Positions 9,740 through 21,950 of a stretch of 64,000 bases of DNA are shown here, piece by piece. The stretch is from contig JAEHOE010000162.1 in the NCBI GenBank assembly GCA_016858145.1, forward strand, positions 62,001 to 126,000. Direction: 5' to 3'. Each line of letters begins with the position of its first letter. The stretch's first letter is position 1. The stretch comes from Edaphochlamys debaryana. Lineage: Eukaryota; Chlorophyta; Chlorophyceae; Chlamydomonadales. The notes under the pieces were generated by a model, which worked only from the letters and a program-made list of their open reading frames with translations, was not told the origin of the DNA and did not search any database. The translations under genes and the position numbers were made by a program.

Positions 9740-12700
9740 TCATGCGGACGCCTTCCCCTCCGCCCCCTCCGCCGCCTCTCCCTCCCCTTCTACCTCCCCC
9801 TCCCCCGACTCCTCCGCAACGGAGTCCAGGGGGTCGTCGTGCGTCACACGGGGCAGGAAGTAGGTCTCAAAGTGCCTGGCAGCAGGGAGGGAGGGAGGGG
9901 TGGAGGTCGTGTTGTTGGAGCGGGGTCGTGTCGCAGAGGTGAAGGAGCGTCCGATACTGTCCTCTGCTCCCTCACTCCAACTTGGCGCCCTGATCCAAAG
10001 CTCCTTGCTACCCTGCCCCCCTCCTCGCCGCCCTCTTTGCCGCCCCGGCCCTGTCCCTCGGGGGCTCCCCTCCGCCCCGACCCCTCCGCCCCGAGCCCCC
10101 AGCCCCCTGGCGGCCCGCTCACCAGTACTTGGTCCGCACCCCCTGCCACACCTCGTCCCCCAGCTCCCCCACCGCCAGGGGCTCGTAGTCCACCTTGAGA
10201 CCCTTGGCAGCCAGCTCCAGGCCAATGAGCCTGGGGGGAGGGGAGGAGGGGAGTTAGGGAACTAGGGCGTTTTGGGGCAGGGGATGGAGAGGAGCGGAGG
10301 GGACCCCGACCCGCCGGTCCCCCTCCCACCTCGCCTTCCCTCTCCCTACCCCGCCTGCAGTAGGCGATCCCCCTCCACACCCTCCTCCCCCCACCTGCAG
10401 TAGACCATGTGGAAGAATATGTTGTCCGAGGCCAGGCCGTTGAAGAACGAGTACACCCCCCCGCGGGCCAGCAAGCGGGGCAGGTGCGCGTGGAACTCGC
10501 GCATCTCCTCATAGTACTCCCCTGGGGGCGGGAGCGGGTGGGAGGGAGGGACGAGACGGCTTAGTCAACGGCTGCCCTCCTTGCACGGCCGTACGGGCTG
10601 CCCAGCCGATCTACCCCTCCCGGGGTGAGTGGTGGCAGGGTACGGGTGGGCTCGGGGACAGGAAGGGCGTTGCGCGTACGGACGGAGGAGCAGTACTGAT
10701 GCTCACCGTACGTGTCGAAGAAGATACCGTCGTAAGGCGCTTCGGCGAGAAGCTCGGGGAGCACGTCCTGAGGGAGGGGGGGGGGTGATACGGGGGAGGG
10801 ATGGTTTGGGCTTACCCGGGGCCAACCCTGGGGCTCAGGGGCCCTCAGCCACACGCCCCCTCCCGCACCCTCCCCACCCCATCTTCCAGGCACTAAGCAC
10901 TCACAGCCCCGTGTGTCACCATCCCGCAACCCTCTCCGCCAGCCTCCGGCAACACCCCTCCCGCCCGTCCGCCGGCCTGTCTTGCCCCTGCCCCACCTCC
11001 TGCGTAGCCCCACCACCACACCGCCCACCCACCCCCGCCCTCCACGATACCCCCTTCCCCCCCCCCAGCCCCTCCCCGGCCTCCCCACCTGCCAGCGGCC
11101 CCGCAGGATGCGCACCCCCGGCCGCTCGCCCCAGCCCTGGCGCAGCATGTGCTCCACCACGTCCGGGTGGGCCTCGATGATGGTGTGGCGCTCGGGGTGG
11201 TGGGACTGGGGGGGGGGGCAGGAGGGGGGGAAGGGGCGGGAGGGGGTGGTCGTTGAAGCATACAAACGGGGAAGGGAGGGGAGGTTTGGGAGAAGGGTTG
11301 GGCGGCTGGGTGGGCAGGTAGGTGGGTGGGGGACAGGAGGAGATCGCGACGCCGTGAGGAGGCAGCAGGGAGGCTGTGCGAAGGCCCTCAGAATCAACGG
11401 CGGCCCAGAGCTACGGCGCCGCACGCAAAGAGCGGCGTCCGCAATGTGGCATGAGACTGCCACCCACACCCCGGTCTTCCACCAGCATCACTCAGCAACC
11501 CCGCTAACGCCAACGTCCCAACACCCCCCTCGTCACTAGTCTCACATAACACCGTTCCCACAAGCTACAACAGGCAAACCCTGCTAACGCCAACGTCAGT
11601 CGCCGCACCTGAATGGCTGTGTCGACGATGCCCAGACCGAACCCCACGTTGAGCACATGCCCCTTGCGCCGCTGCCCGCGGCCAGCCCCCGCCGCCGCCG
11701 CCGAGCTGGGCCCGGGCCCCGCCTCCGCCGCCGGCTCCGCCAGCGCCGCCGCCGCCAGTGCCGCCACCACAGTCTCCACTTTGGCCTGCGCCGCTGGGCT
11801 CGCCTCCGCCGCCCCCGCCGCCGCCGCGTCCGCTGCCGCCTCTGCCGCTGCGCCCGAGGAGGCCGCGGCCCCGCCCCGCGCCATGGGGCAGATGAGCTCC
11901 GCGTGCCTCAGCATGAGGGGCGTCTCCCACCCCATCATGACGGCCTCTCCTGGGGGGGACGGAAGGGGGTGCGTGAGGGTGGGGGGCTGAGGGAGGCCGT
12001 TCTTGTCTGCTCCTGCCTCGGCCCCTTTACAAACTGCAAGGTCCCCCCAAAGGACCTTGCCCTTCTTGAGATCCCATGCCATTCCCTCTTGCCCCCCAAC
12101 ACCCTTCCCCGGCCGGCTAATCACCGCGCCTACGCTTTTCCTGGCCTTTACACGAGCAGCCCTGAACACCCTTGCCCCGCACCCATCGCGGCCTGCAGCT
12201 GCTCCTCCGCAGCCCCCCTTGTTCCTTGGCCTGCTCTTCTGCCGTTCCCCTCTCCCCTTCCCTTCCCCTCCTCCCCCCCTTGCCTCCCCACTCCTTGCCC
12301 CACCGTCCGCGTCCAGCAGCTGCTCCCCCTTGTACACCAGCTTCTGAGCCAGGTAGTCGGAGTTGGGGGCGGAGGAGGAGGAGCCGCACGTCATGCGCCT
12401 GCAGGGGGGCAGGGGGGGAGCAGGACCGGCTCAGGGTCAGGGGGGGGTTGGTCAAAGGTGCTCTCCCTCCTCCGGGGCCTCCCCCCCCTTAAGCCCCCCC
12501 CAGCCCCACCCTGTGCAGCGCCCCCAGCCCCAGCTCCTCTCCCCTCCCCCTCCCCCTCCCCCTCCCCCCCTCCCTCACCCTCCCCCTCGCCCCCCCCCCC
12601 AGCCCGACCTGTGCAGTGCCCCCAGCACCAGCTCCGCCTGCGTGCCGAAGTCCAGCAGCAGATCCACCGCCTCCTGCTGGGAGCAGCCCATGGCGTACTC

Positions 12701-14207
12701 GCCTGGGGGGGGCGGAGAGGGGAGAGGGGAGAGGGGAGAGGGGGGATAGGGGGGGTGATTGTCTGACAAACTGGAGAGGAGAGGAGGAGCGGCAGCGAGC
12801 CCGATGCGCATCGATGTCTGGAGAGGGAGAGGGGGGAGGAGGGTGACGCAGGAGGCAGAGAGGGGCAGGGAGAGAGAAAGGAGCAGGGGGGAGCAGGGGA
12901 GGCCAGGGGAGCAGGGGCCAGGGGGGTAGTGGTGTTGGCAGGGGAGGGGCGCGCTCGCTCAGCCACACCGGCCCTCCACGGCCACAGCCCCCAGCTGCTC
13001 AGCCGCACCGGCCCGCCCTCCCGTCCACCGCTCCACCCACCGGCCGTGTAGCCGTTCTTATCCTGCACAGGGGGGCGGAGGAGAGAACGAGTGTTTGGGT
13101 GGGACCCCTGCACGCACCCCATCCGCTGGACGCACACCCCATGGCCTGCACAGCTCAGACCCCATCTCCAGCGAAACCCCTGCCCGCCTCACCCTGCGCT
13201 TTCCCCTCGCGCCCGCCCCGTTCCCTCCTGCCCTGCCCCTCGCACCTGTGCGTTCCAGGGCGCCCCCGCCTGCAGCAGAGCCGAGATCACCTCGCAGTGG
13301 CCCCCCTCGGCGGCCTGAGGGGAGGGAGAGGGGGGTTGGTCGTCAGTCGTCGGGCCGCAGCACATGCACACCCGCCCCGCGCGCAGCTACGCGCAGGGCT
13401 GGCCATCAGGATCCGCAGTCAACGCATCGTGCTGCCATCCTCCACACTCTTCCAGAAGCAGCCCCTCTCGCCATGATGCATTCCAAGGCGTCCCGCATAC
13501 GGCACTGGCGCACAACTGCACGCGCCGGCCCCAGCACCCTCCCCAGCCCCCCCACACTGCCTTTAGGCGCATCGTCACCTTCATGAGCGACGTGACGCCC
13601 TCCTCATCCGCCCAGTCCACGTCAGCATCCAGCGCGATGAGGCGGTGCACCTCCTCGGCGTCGCCCTGGATCGAGGGAGGGTGGGAGGGGTGTGTGAAGG
13701 GGATGGGGATGTTGGGCTGGGGCGGTGGGCGTGGGGTGGCCACGGCGTGGAAGGCTGTGCTAGAGTGTGGAGCAGGAGGGGGGGATGAGACTCCCTGAAG
13801 GGTGGGCTCGGCGGGGCTCAGGGCGGTTGGGGCACAGTCGGGGGGCTGGGGGCGGCAGGGACCGGGAGGGCGACGTGCGCGAGGACGTCCCCGGCGTGTC
13901 CTCCCCGCTCCACCCTCATTTGCGTTCCCCGGTATGATCCTATCGCGGCCCCGGCGGGCAAAAGGGCAGTTCGGCGCCAATTTTGGCTGCGCATGCCAAG
14001 GTATTCACGGCGGCCAGGGCTCTAGGGAGGAGGCTTCATGGGTTGTGGCTACCATCATATACGCATAACCTGTGCGTCTGCCGTGGCGACGCGGCGGGAG
14101 CGTTAGGCCATCACACGCCGCACCTTCTCAGCCGCCTGCCAGAGTTGCTGCTCCAGCGAGAGCGGTACCTCCTCGCCTGTCGGTGCAGCGTCCGTAGCTG
14201 CGGCCAT
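9740..14207 (-). CDS. RMT2-type protein arginine methyltransferase with ankyrin repeats
   Basis: S-adenosylmethionine-dependent methyltransferase of the yeast Rmt2 family, which methylates the delta nitrogen of arginine in ribosomal protein L12; the algal substrate is inferred. Exons (minus): 14207-14124, 13665-13579, 13314-13246, 13062-13041, 12702-12609, 12398-12304, 11949-11609, 11205-11089, 10767-10707, 10521-10395, 10230-10123, 9875-9740; 1,341 nt, 446 aa. Residues about 29-115 form ankyrin repeats (GDAEEVHRLIALDADVDWAD, AAEGGHCEVISALLQAGAPW, NGYTAGEYAMG). Then come YLAQKLVYKGEQLLDADG, AVMMGWE, SAM motif I VLNVGFGLGIVDTAIQ (about 249-264), HTIIEAHPDVVEHM, YDGIFFDTYGEYY and GGVYSFFNGLASDN, all family hallmarks. 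An Ala-rich insert of about 75 residues sits just before motif I. The tail is acidic (SGEGEVEGEGEAAEGAEG). Confidence 0.92.
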
Positions 14208-14295
14208 AGCGCCGCGCTTCTAGGAAGAGCGACTTGCACGCCGACCGAATCGAGGCTGGCGTTGGACTTGTTATCGCCTATACGTTCGTCTGAAC

Positions 14296-14300
14296 TTACA
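14296..14300 (-). terminator. TGTAA poly(A) signal, probable end of the MscS gene
   Basis: TTACA on the plus strand, TGTAA on the minus strand. It is the only such signal between the MscS stop codon at 15370 and the RMT2 start codon at 14207. It would give the channel gene a 3' UTR of about 1.07 kb and leave RMT2 less than 100 bp of upstream space. Confidence 0.45.
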
Positions 14301-15369
14301 GCTTGTCTTTCCTCAAGTATTTGAAGTAGCGATTATGCACGTAGCGCCCCGCGGTCAACGAAAGCCCGAAACCCTGGCTTGCAGCTGGCCAGACCAGCAG
14401 CCGCGCTGGCGACGAAGGCCGTCGCGTTCGAGCTGTTGCAAGACATAGGCCACACAACGCCGCAGGCCTTTGCACTGCGCCAGCCCAACCGCCATACCGC
14501 CATGCCGCCTCGCTCGCCACCTCTGCCCCCCGCCTCTTCACCTCCCACGGCCCGCAGAGAGGAGGGATCGAACCCCTTGCACCCTTATCATGTACACAAC
14601 AATAATTAGGGTGAGCACGCTACAAGTCCCTGCTCACAAGCATCTATCCATGTACAATACGTGTGCTGCAGTCGCATGACCCACAGCCTCCGTGGGCGGC
14701 GCACCGCTAGGATCACCATAAGCCGTTCGGCCCCTGAGGTCACACTGCACCCCGTCAATACCGTACCGCAACAGCTCACAGTGTGAGATCACGCCTGCCC
14801 CCCCACAGCCCCCGGCGGCCCGAGCGCCACTCCCTCACACGCTCTCCACCTGCAGCCCCGCTGCTCGGCCTTGTGTTCACGCAAAGCGGTCCCTTATCTC
14901 CCAACGCTCACCGCCATTCCGCCCTTCGACAGTCGGTGCTCACTGGCTCACTGGACCCTGATCATACTCGCTTCCCCCTGCTGCTGTAGTACCCCTTGGC
15001 TGCTCTCGCTGCGGCAAACGCCCAACTGCCAGCTGCGCCGGCAGCTCACCTCCGCTGATCACGGCTTCCCACCACCTCCAAGCAGCTCCGCCTGGCTCCC
15101 CCGTTCCCCCGCGTCTGCGGTATTCCGCCCGCGCCCCTCTGTCGCCTCCCTCCGCGCTCGCACGCCACCGCTTGGGGCGAAATAGCAGCCCGGCAGCACG
15201 TGCCGACGTGCAGTATACGGGCCGCCTCGCCCGGCATCCGCACTGTTTCCCGCGGCCAGGCTCCGGCTCCGTCTCAGCCAGCTCCCGCCCGTGTCACACT
15301 CCACACCAAGCTGCTATGCCGGTGCATTCGTCCGCTCTACGCCGTCGTCGTCGCGCCAGGGCCCTGCGC
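14301..15369 (-). other. Long 3' UTR region of the MscS gene
   Basis: About 1.07 kb with no coding character on either strand. The sequence around 14560-14680 is locally less GC-rich. Consistent with a long volvocine 3' UTR ending at the TGTAA at 14300-14296. Confidence 0.45.
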
Positions 15370-18300
15370 TCAGGCCGTCATGAAGACTCCGTCGCAGCCG
15401 CGCACGACCTTCTGGAGGGACAGCAGGGCGGTCTGGGGAGGGGAAAGGGGCGAGGGGCGTGAGGTAAGGGCGAGGGGCGCGGTCGGGCCACAAAGGCGGT
15501 CTCAAGGGAGGTATTAACACCAGGGAGGGGCGTGGGGCAGGAGCCATGCCCACGCGTGGCAAGAGGTGAGGAGGGGCGGTGCCCGCGCACAGCGAGAGGC
15601 GCCCGTGGCCGCGTTTCCGAACCACCTCAGCTCCCTGCCGTCCTCCGCGGCATGCGCGCACGCGCACTTCCCGCTCAACACGGTACAGTGAAGCCCAGGG
15701 GCCTGAGAGCCGCCCAGTCCAGCACGAGTTCTCTAGGTCACCCCATCAGGTTTGGGGTAGAGGTTCACGGGCCCAGGCCCCGCCCCGGGACCTGCCTGCA
15801 TGAGCACCTCCATGGTCTCCTGCCGGTCCTGCTGCTCCCGGATGGAGGGGCCCGCCTTGAGCCGCCACACGAGGGTCACCTGAGGGGGTGGGGGGCGGGG
15901 GGGGGGCGGGGGCGGGAGCGGGGGTGGGGATGGAAATAAAGGAGGGCTTCCGCAGGCGCATAGGCAGTTGGGGGCGGGTGGTGGCGGGGTTGGGAGTGGC
16001 GGCGGGGGTGGGGGCGGGGTGGAGGAGGACCGGCAGGGAGCAGGCGCCAGGCGGACTGGGAACGGCAACGACAAGGGTGAGGGGCGGGTCCGCAGGCGCT
16101 GATGTGTGCCACACCATGCGTGTGCACCACCGGCATCGACAGTCGGACGGACAGCCGGGATCCCGCGCGTCGCGCTCATGCCTCGGCCGCCCCCACCTTG
16201 GCCGTCACCTCGGCGCCAGTGTCGGAGAACCTGACAAACTCCAGCGCTGCGGGGGAGTACCGGACCTGGGCCGGGGCCGGGGCCGGGGCCGGGGCCGGGG
16301 CGAGGGCGGGGGCGTGAGGGAGTGGGCCGTGAGGGGGCGGGGCGTGCGGGGACGGGGTAGAGCTAGGGGTGCAAGTTGGTTGGGCAGGATGCGGTGGGGG
16401 CGTGCGGCGGTGCCCGAGCCCCCGCAACGCCCGCAACCAGCCAAGCCAAGCTAGGTCTCGGGAAGGTAGGCGAAGATCGGAGGGGCCTACCTTGTTGGTG
16501 GGCAGGGTGTTTGCCAGAGCCCTCTCGATCTCAGCCTCCAGCTCCTGAAGGGGTGGGGGAGGATCCAGATCCAGGTACGGACAACGGTAAGCGGATTTGA
16601 CGCCGAGCGCAATGCCCGCGCATGAGGGCACGCTCGGCTCCAGGCCCCCGGTAGCCGGGTGGAGAGCGACGACCCCCCTAGACCTGGGGGCTAGTGGCTC
16701 GTGTAAGGGGCAGGCAGGCTCGCATGAGCCCGGGAAGCGCAGGCTTGGGTGTGTGGACCTGTGGCCCCTGTGAGCTTGCCGCCGACATGTGCCGTACGGG
16801 TGCCGTACGGGTGCCGTACGCACCTGCACCTTGTCCAGCGCGGCGTGCGGCAGGCGCATGCGCCACTTGAGCTCCTTGGGGTTGGCCAGCAGGGGGGAGG
16901 CGCTGCCCACGGACCAGTGGGGCGTGCGGGAGCGGTTGACCACGATGCTGGGGGGCGGGGTGGGGGAGAGGGGGCGGGGGCTTAGCGGGGAGGGGGAGGG
17001 GGTTAGGGGAGTGGGGAGGGGAAGCTAGCCTAGATGCGGTTTTGGCGTCCGATGCAAACCTGAAGGGGTTGGCTGGCCACACCAACCCAGCGCGCCAGCG
17101 TCGCTTCCGCGCTGGGCTGCCACTGGGTCCCGACCGGCACCCTGTCCGTTACGCCTCAGCCTAGGGCCGAGCCAGATCTGGTAGCTGGTAGCCCAGATCC
17201 TGTTTGCCAGGATCCGCCCCACCTGACCGCGATGACCTGGTTGGGCACTGCAGTGGTGGATCCGTCCTCCATGGCGATCAGGGTGCGCATGGGATCCACG
17301 CGGATGACGCGACCGCTGATCTGGGGGGGTAGAGGGATGTGGGGAGGAGGGGTGTGGGGAAGGCGGGTGTGGGGTTGGGGATGGGGCCAGGTAGCGCTAA
17401 CTACCTTGGCCATGGCTCCCGCAAACGTGCGCGCCCGGGTTACGGCCATCCCCGACCCGGCCCCTCCACCATCCACCCCACCCCCACCCCACGTTGGTCT
17501 GGCTGGTCATGTTCTGTGACACCAGGGAGATGTACTCCCCCGCCACGAAGGGCCTGGGGGGGAGGGGGGAGGGGGGAAGAGGGGGGGAGGTCTTTGTTGC
17601 TGAGCGGGATCGCGCCGACGCCCGAGGGGGGGGGGAAGGGGTTCCTGGGAGGCACGTGGTCGGGTGCTCGGCGCCGTACTGTACGACAGCATGCGCACGT
17701 TGCTTGGAGGCGGCTACGGGACCGTGCGGGCAGTGCGGGTGCTGCACTGGAGCCTGCTGATGGACCCCACCGCAATGCGCTTCGCCCCCCCCCCCAGGGC
17801 CCCAGGCAGCTCCCTCCCTCCACTCGAAGCCCTCCGCGTACCGACCGTACCTGGACAGAAAGATGTTGAGGCCGCTGACGAAGTTGCTGAGCACCTGGGC
17901 ACGGGGCCGGGGGGGAAAGGGCGGTCGCGGTGCACCGAGTAACGCACCCTGCACCCTGGGAGCCAGGGCGCCACGCCCATCCCTTGCATGCGGCAACCGC
18001 GCAGCCCGCATCGCCCGATCCAGCCAGCAGCAGTCGAAGAAGCCGTGACGACGCGGGCAAGGGCCTGGGGTAGCACGCGGTGCCCCACCCATCGAGCCGG
18101 GGCGACACGGCCCCGCTCCAGAGCCCGCGCTAGGCCCCCACCGCACCCCCACCGCCCTCGGCCCCCACCCCTCCCGGGCTCACCTGCTGTGTGGCCAGAC
18201 CGATGATGATGGAGCTGGCACCGCCGACCGCCAGCAGCGGCTGTTTGTGTAGGGGGGGGTGGGGGGTGGGAGAGGTCGGGGGTGTGGGGGATTGTGCAGC

Positions 18301-21300
18301 GGTGAGTGGTGAGCCCAAAGCTGATCCTGCAGCGCTGCTGCCGTACCGGAACCCCTTGGTGAGCGAGGCCTGCGGCCAGGGCAGGGCGGCTCGCCCCTGC
18401 TTCCAAAAACACGGAAGAGAAAAACACCGCCGCCTGATCGTTTCCCGCTCGAAAGAATACCCCCCTTCCCCCTCCCCCCTGCCCATCCCCAAGCGGCCCC
18501 ACCTTGAGGTTGACCCCCAGGCCCGTGGCCAGCCACCCCGCCGTGGCCAGAACCACCACCCAGCTCAGGATGCTGGGGGGAGGGGGGGACAGGGGGGGTC
18601 ACTGAAGGTGAGAGTTAGGGACGAGTTGGGGGCCAAGGGAGCGAGGGAGCGGTAGCCAGCGAGCCCGGCTGCGCGCAGAGGTGCAGATAAGTCCAGATAA
18701 GTTCATGTCAGCGGCGCGCAGGGGAGGCAGGGAGTGGCAGGGAAGGGGCTTCCATGGCACCCCTGCCCCTTCCCCGCGCACAAAAGCGCTGCAACCCACT
18801 TGGGCGCCCCCACCTGCTGCTCCCCCTCCCCCTCCTCCTCCTCCTCCCCCTCCTTCCCATCCCCCCAAAAGTCGACCTACTTGGAGGCGGGGTTGACGAA
18901 GTTCTGCACCAGCTCCGAGCCCCGCTCCATGACCTCGAAGTGCGCCCGCACGTATCGCGTGATGAGCACGTCCTTGTAGCGCAGCACCACGGCGCAGCCA
19001 AACAGGGCCATGCCGATCTGGGTCGGGGGGGGGGGAGGTGGGGGTCGGGGGGGGTCCTGGATCGGGCACGGGGGGAATATAGAAAGCCTGTGTGATCAGA
19101 GTGTGACTGAGTGTGACGGACGGAAGCCATGGCCAGTTAGCAACAGAACACCGAGTCAGGATCCAGATCCCATGCCCGCACCAGCGACAACTTCACGAGG
19201 AAGTCGTCCAGGGGGGCCAGGCAGTCCACGATGAGGCGGACCAGGTCGTCTGGGGGTGGAGGTCGTGGGAGGGGGCAAGGGTGGGGGTAAAAGCGGGGTG
19301 GGGGGACCACGTTGGGGAGGGAGCAAGGAGCGACCGGGACGGGGCCGGGCCTGTCCCTGGTCCCGAGCTCGCCCCCGCACGGACGGCCCTCCGCTATCGC
19401 TCCCGCTCCCGCTCACCCAGCCAGTCGGTGGGGAGCTTGGGGTTGAAGGTGGTGATGAAGCCTGTGGGCCCAGGGGGTGTGGGGTGTGCAGGAGGGTGGG
19501 TCGGCCGCGGGCCTTCAGGGGGTGGGCAGGAGGGTGGGGCCCACCGCCCCACCTGCGAACAAGCTCAGCGCCCCTTCCTCGTATCACCCCTCCTTACAAT
19601 CCCCAACCCGTTCCCCGTACCTCCTCACCCCCTCCTGCCACCCTCCTACCATCCCCCCAGCCCCAAACCCCCCAGCCCCCCACCCTCCACCCCCCGCCCC
19701 ACCGTCCATGATGTAGAACGAGTACCGCGCCACCGTGAGCGCCAGCAGCCCCGTGAACAGCGCCCGGGCGGCGGGGCTGGTGGCCGCCAGCGCCGCCACC
19801 CGCAGCACCTCGCCCCCGCCCGAGTGGGCGGCCAGGTGGGCGGCCTCCGCGGCCGCGTCGTTGGGTGCGCGCGTGTCCCCCCGGCGCCGCTGCGTGTCCA
19901 GCTGGTGGTGGATCTCCTCCTGGGGGGGAGGAGGGGGTGCCGATGGGGGGGGGGTGAGAGGGGGGAGGGGACAGGGGGGGAGGGGTGGGGGGAAAAGGGG
20001 GTTCAAGGGGGTGGGGGTCAAGGGGGTTCAAGGGGGTGGGGGTCAAGGGGGGTCAAGGGGATGGGGTTGAGGGGGGACGGAGGGGAAACGCGAAGGCTAA
20101 GGGGGTTAATAGGTGGTGTGGTGTGGGGGCTGTGGCACGGGGCAAGGGCCAAGCGTGGAGGTGGGCTTTGGTCCGCGCGCTCCCGCAGACGCGAGGGGCT
20201 GCCCCGACACCGCCCCATCCCTCCCGGCCTGCGCCCCTCCTCCTCCCCCCCGCGGCTCCGCACCTCCTCCTGTGCCTTGGCCGCCAGCATCTGCAGCAGC
20301 TTGTACGCCAGTACGGCCACAAGCACCACCGCCACCACCTTGGGAGAGGGAAGAGGCAAGGCAGGGGTTGAGGCGCAGGTAAACATGGTAGGCCTCGCCC
20401 CGGGCATGATGTGGGTTGCACAGGGGCGGCAAAACACTCTGCCTTGTGCGTATCATCACTGAACCCACAGGCCCATCCCGCGGGGCCCGCCCCCACCTCC
20501 TTCTAACGCTTGCCGCACAAGTCCCTCCTCTCGTCCTGCGCCTCTCGTCCTGCCGACTAGCCCTGTTACAGCCGGCCATCCGGGCGGACCCCACAGCCGG
20601 AGTCGCCGGACCCAGAGCCGGCACTTGACCCCGATCTCGCCCTATCCCTCCTCTTCGCGCCCCTTCCTCCCTTCCTCCCATGACCCATCCTTTCCTACGG
20701 GCATACATCAACTTTTTGCCACTGATTTGCCTCCAGCTCGAACCCTTGAGGCAAGTCCTACCCTGCCCAATAGACTCTCCACCAGCCCATCCTCCACAGC
20801 TCCCCCTTCCCTTGCCCCTCGCCCCACCTCCCGAATGAAGCGGGAAGCCAGGTAGTACTGCCAGCTGCCCTCCCCGCCCACGGCCGTCACCAGGGGCGCG
20901 ACCATGGGCGCGGTCAGGGCGTTCCAGATAACCAGGGGGTCCTGCGGTGTGAGCACAAGGGGGATATATCCAGTGTGAGGGGTAGAGGGAGAGGGAGAGG
21001 GGGCGGCAGAGCGTGCTAAGGCAAGATGCGCGTGGAAGAGGGAGTAACACTCTGATCTGGACGCGAGCCGTTGGGGTGGCGGTCGGGGGTTCCGCCACAC
21101 CTGTGTCGGGGGCGGCCGCGCCGCAGCAACTGCGGCTGCGGCCCCGGCTGCAGCGGCCTTGGCCTCCACGGGCTCAAGCCGTGGCCGGGGCTCTGGCCTG
21201 CACGGCCGTAGCGGAAGCCGAGGGGGGACCGGTCCGACAGGAGATGTCCGCGTGCCGGGCCGGCCGTAGGACCGCTTGCAAGCGGACAGGGCTCGCCCGT

Positions 21301-21325
21301 TGTAACCCATCGCTAGCGAGCTCAT
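15370..21325 (-). CDS. MscS-type mechanosensitive ion channel (MSC1/MSL-like)
   Basis: Tension-gated channel of the small-conductance MscS family. The basic, Ser/Arg-rich start (MSSLAMGYNGRALSACKRSY) suggests targeting to a plastid or mitochondrial membrane (inference). Exons (minus): 21325-21101, 20941-20828, 20338-20264, 19919-19703, 19461-19417, 19249-19182, 19017-18881, 18572-18503, 18240-18184, 17894-17851, 17553-17493, 17320-17223, 16947-16824, 16544-16491, 16265-16197, 15879-15796, 15432-15370; 1,605 nt, 534 aa. Membrane segments include VVAVVLVAVLAYKLL, ILSWVVVLATAGWLATGLGV and the pore helix PLLAVGGASSIIIGLATQQ (318-336) leading into SNFVSGLNIFLSRPF. The beta domain has VIRVDPMRTLIAMEDGSTTA and VPNQVI, then a cytoplasmic alpha/beta part. 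The last intron uses either GC-AG after ATGCAG (15796) or a GT donor 42 nt later; both keep frame. The N-terminal start is the first suitable ATG. Confidence 0.88.
16271..16300. repeat. Five tandem CCGGGG hexamers in an MscS intron
   Basis: CCGGGG repeated five times immediately intronic of the exon-15 acceptor of the minus-strand channel gene (acceptor AG at 16267-16266). On the coding strand it reads CCCCGG repeats and serves as the C-rich acceptor tract. The G-rich plus strand could form a G-quadruplex. Confidence 0.85.
16789..16820. repeat. 11-bp tandem triplet beside a splice donor
   Basis: GTGCCGTACGG occurs three times in a row (16789-16799, 16800-16810, 16811-16820 with the last base changed). 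The exon-13 donor of the minus-strand MscS gene, GTGCGTACGG, runs directly into the array, so the donor context is repeated inside the intron. Confidence 0.9.
20000..20060. repeat. 25-bp tandem repeat in an MscS intron
   Basis: GGTTCAAGGGGGTGGGGGTC plus five further bases is repeated at 20000-20024 and 20025-20049, with a partial third copy to 20060. It lies in the intron between exons 3 and 4 of the channel gene and gives an A/C/T-poor, G-rich plus strand. Confidence 0.8.
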
Positions 21326-21950
21326 GATGCCAGAGCAGTTTGGCTGCGTCCTCGTTGCGGCAAACTTCCGCAAGGTTATTGACAAACTTGTCTTTCACAG
21401 CTCTCGGCGTGAGCCCTGGCGCTGTGCTCTAGCTGCTTGGTGAGAGGAATCGCGACCTGATCGGCTTGATCGTATAAGGTGTCGTGGTTCCAGCTTCCCG
21501 GGGTCGATGTGGGGCAACGCGATGGGATGCAAGCCCGCTTTGAAACCGCGCGGGCTCGTTGGCGCGCCATGTCCCCTCTGCACAGTCACCGAGAGTCGGT
21601 CCTGTTGCAGGCCCTACCCCAAGCAACCGGTCAGCTCGAGGCCCACGGCAGGCCCATCCACACATGTCCTCCCGCCATGTCCACACCACGCCACGGACTC
21701 AAGGTGCATACCTGGGGCTGCAGCTGCTCATTGCCAGCTTGATGCCAAAGACTCGAAGCCTCAACAATGACCCGCATGACAGGAGGAGCACTGCCAGACT
21801 AGCACGAACGGCCCCCAGAGGACTGTACCTCGATACCCTTCCCTGCCACGCCACCCATCATCCGTCTGCTTGCTTCCCGCGCTTTGCAAGATAACCTCCG
21901 ATTGTTGTGGCCTGCGCATCCCCCGCGCAGACAGCCAACGCTGCACAGCC
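21326..21950. other. Intergenic gap upstream of the MscS gene
   Basis: A 625-bp stretch between the rhomboid stop codon and the proposed MscS start codon, both minus strand. It should hold the rhomboid 3' UTR and the MscS promoter and 5' UTR. No TGTAA signal for the rhomboid gene and no additional gene are visible. Confidence 0.4.

Noticed and set aside
15733..15795. Extension of MscS exon 16 to a downstream GT donor (adds AGPGAGPGPVNLYPKPDG)
   Set aside because: In frame and not excluded, but the added Gly/Pro tract interrupts the C-terminal helix pair; the GC-AG junction was preferred with low certainty.
17400..17470. Possible extra MscS exon (MAVTRARTFAGAMAK then GTAGTT)
   Set aside because: No acceptor gives the phase needed after exon 11, and joining exon 11 directly to ISGRVIRVDPMRT keeps the family pattern.
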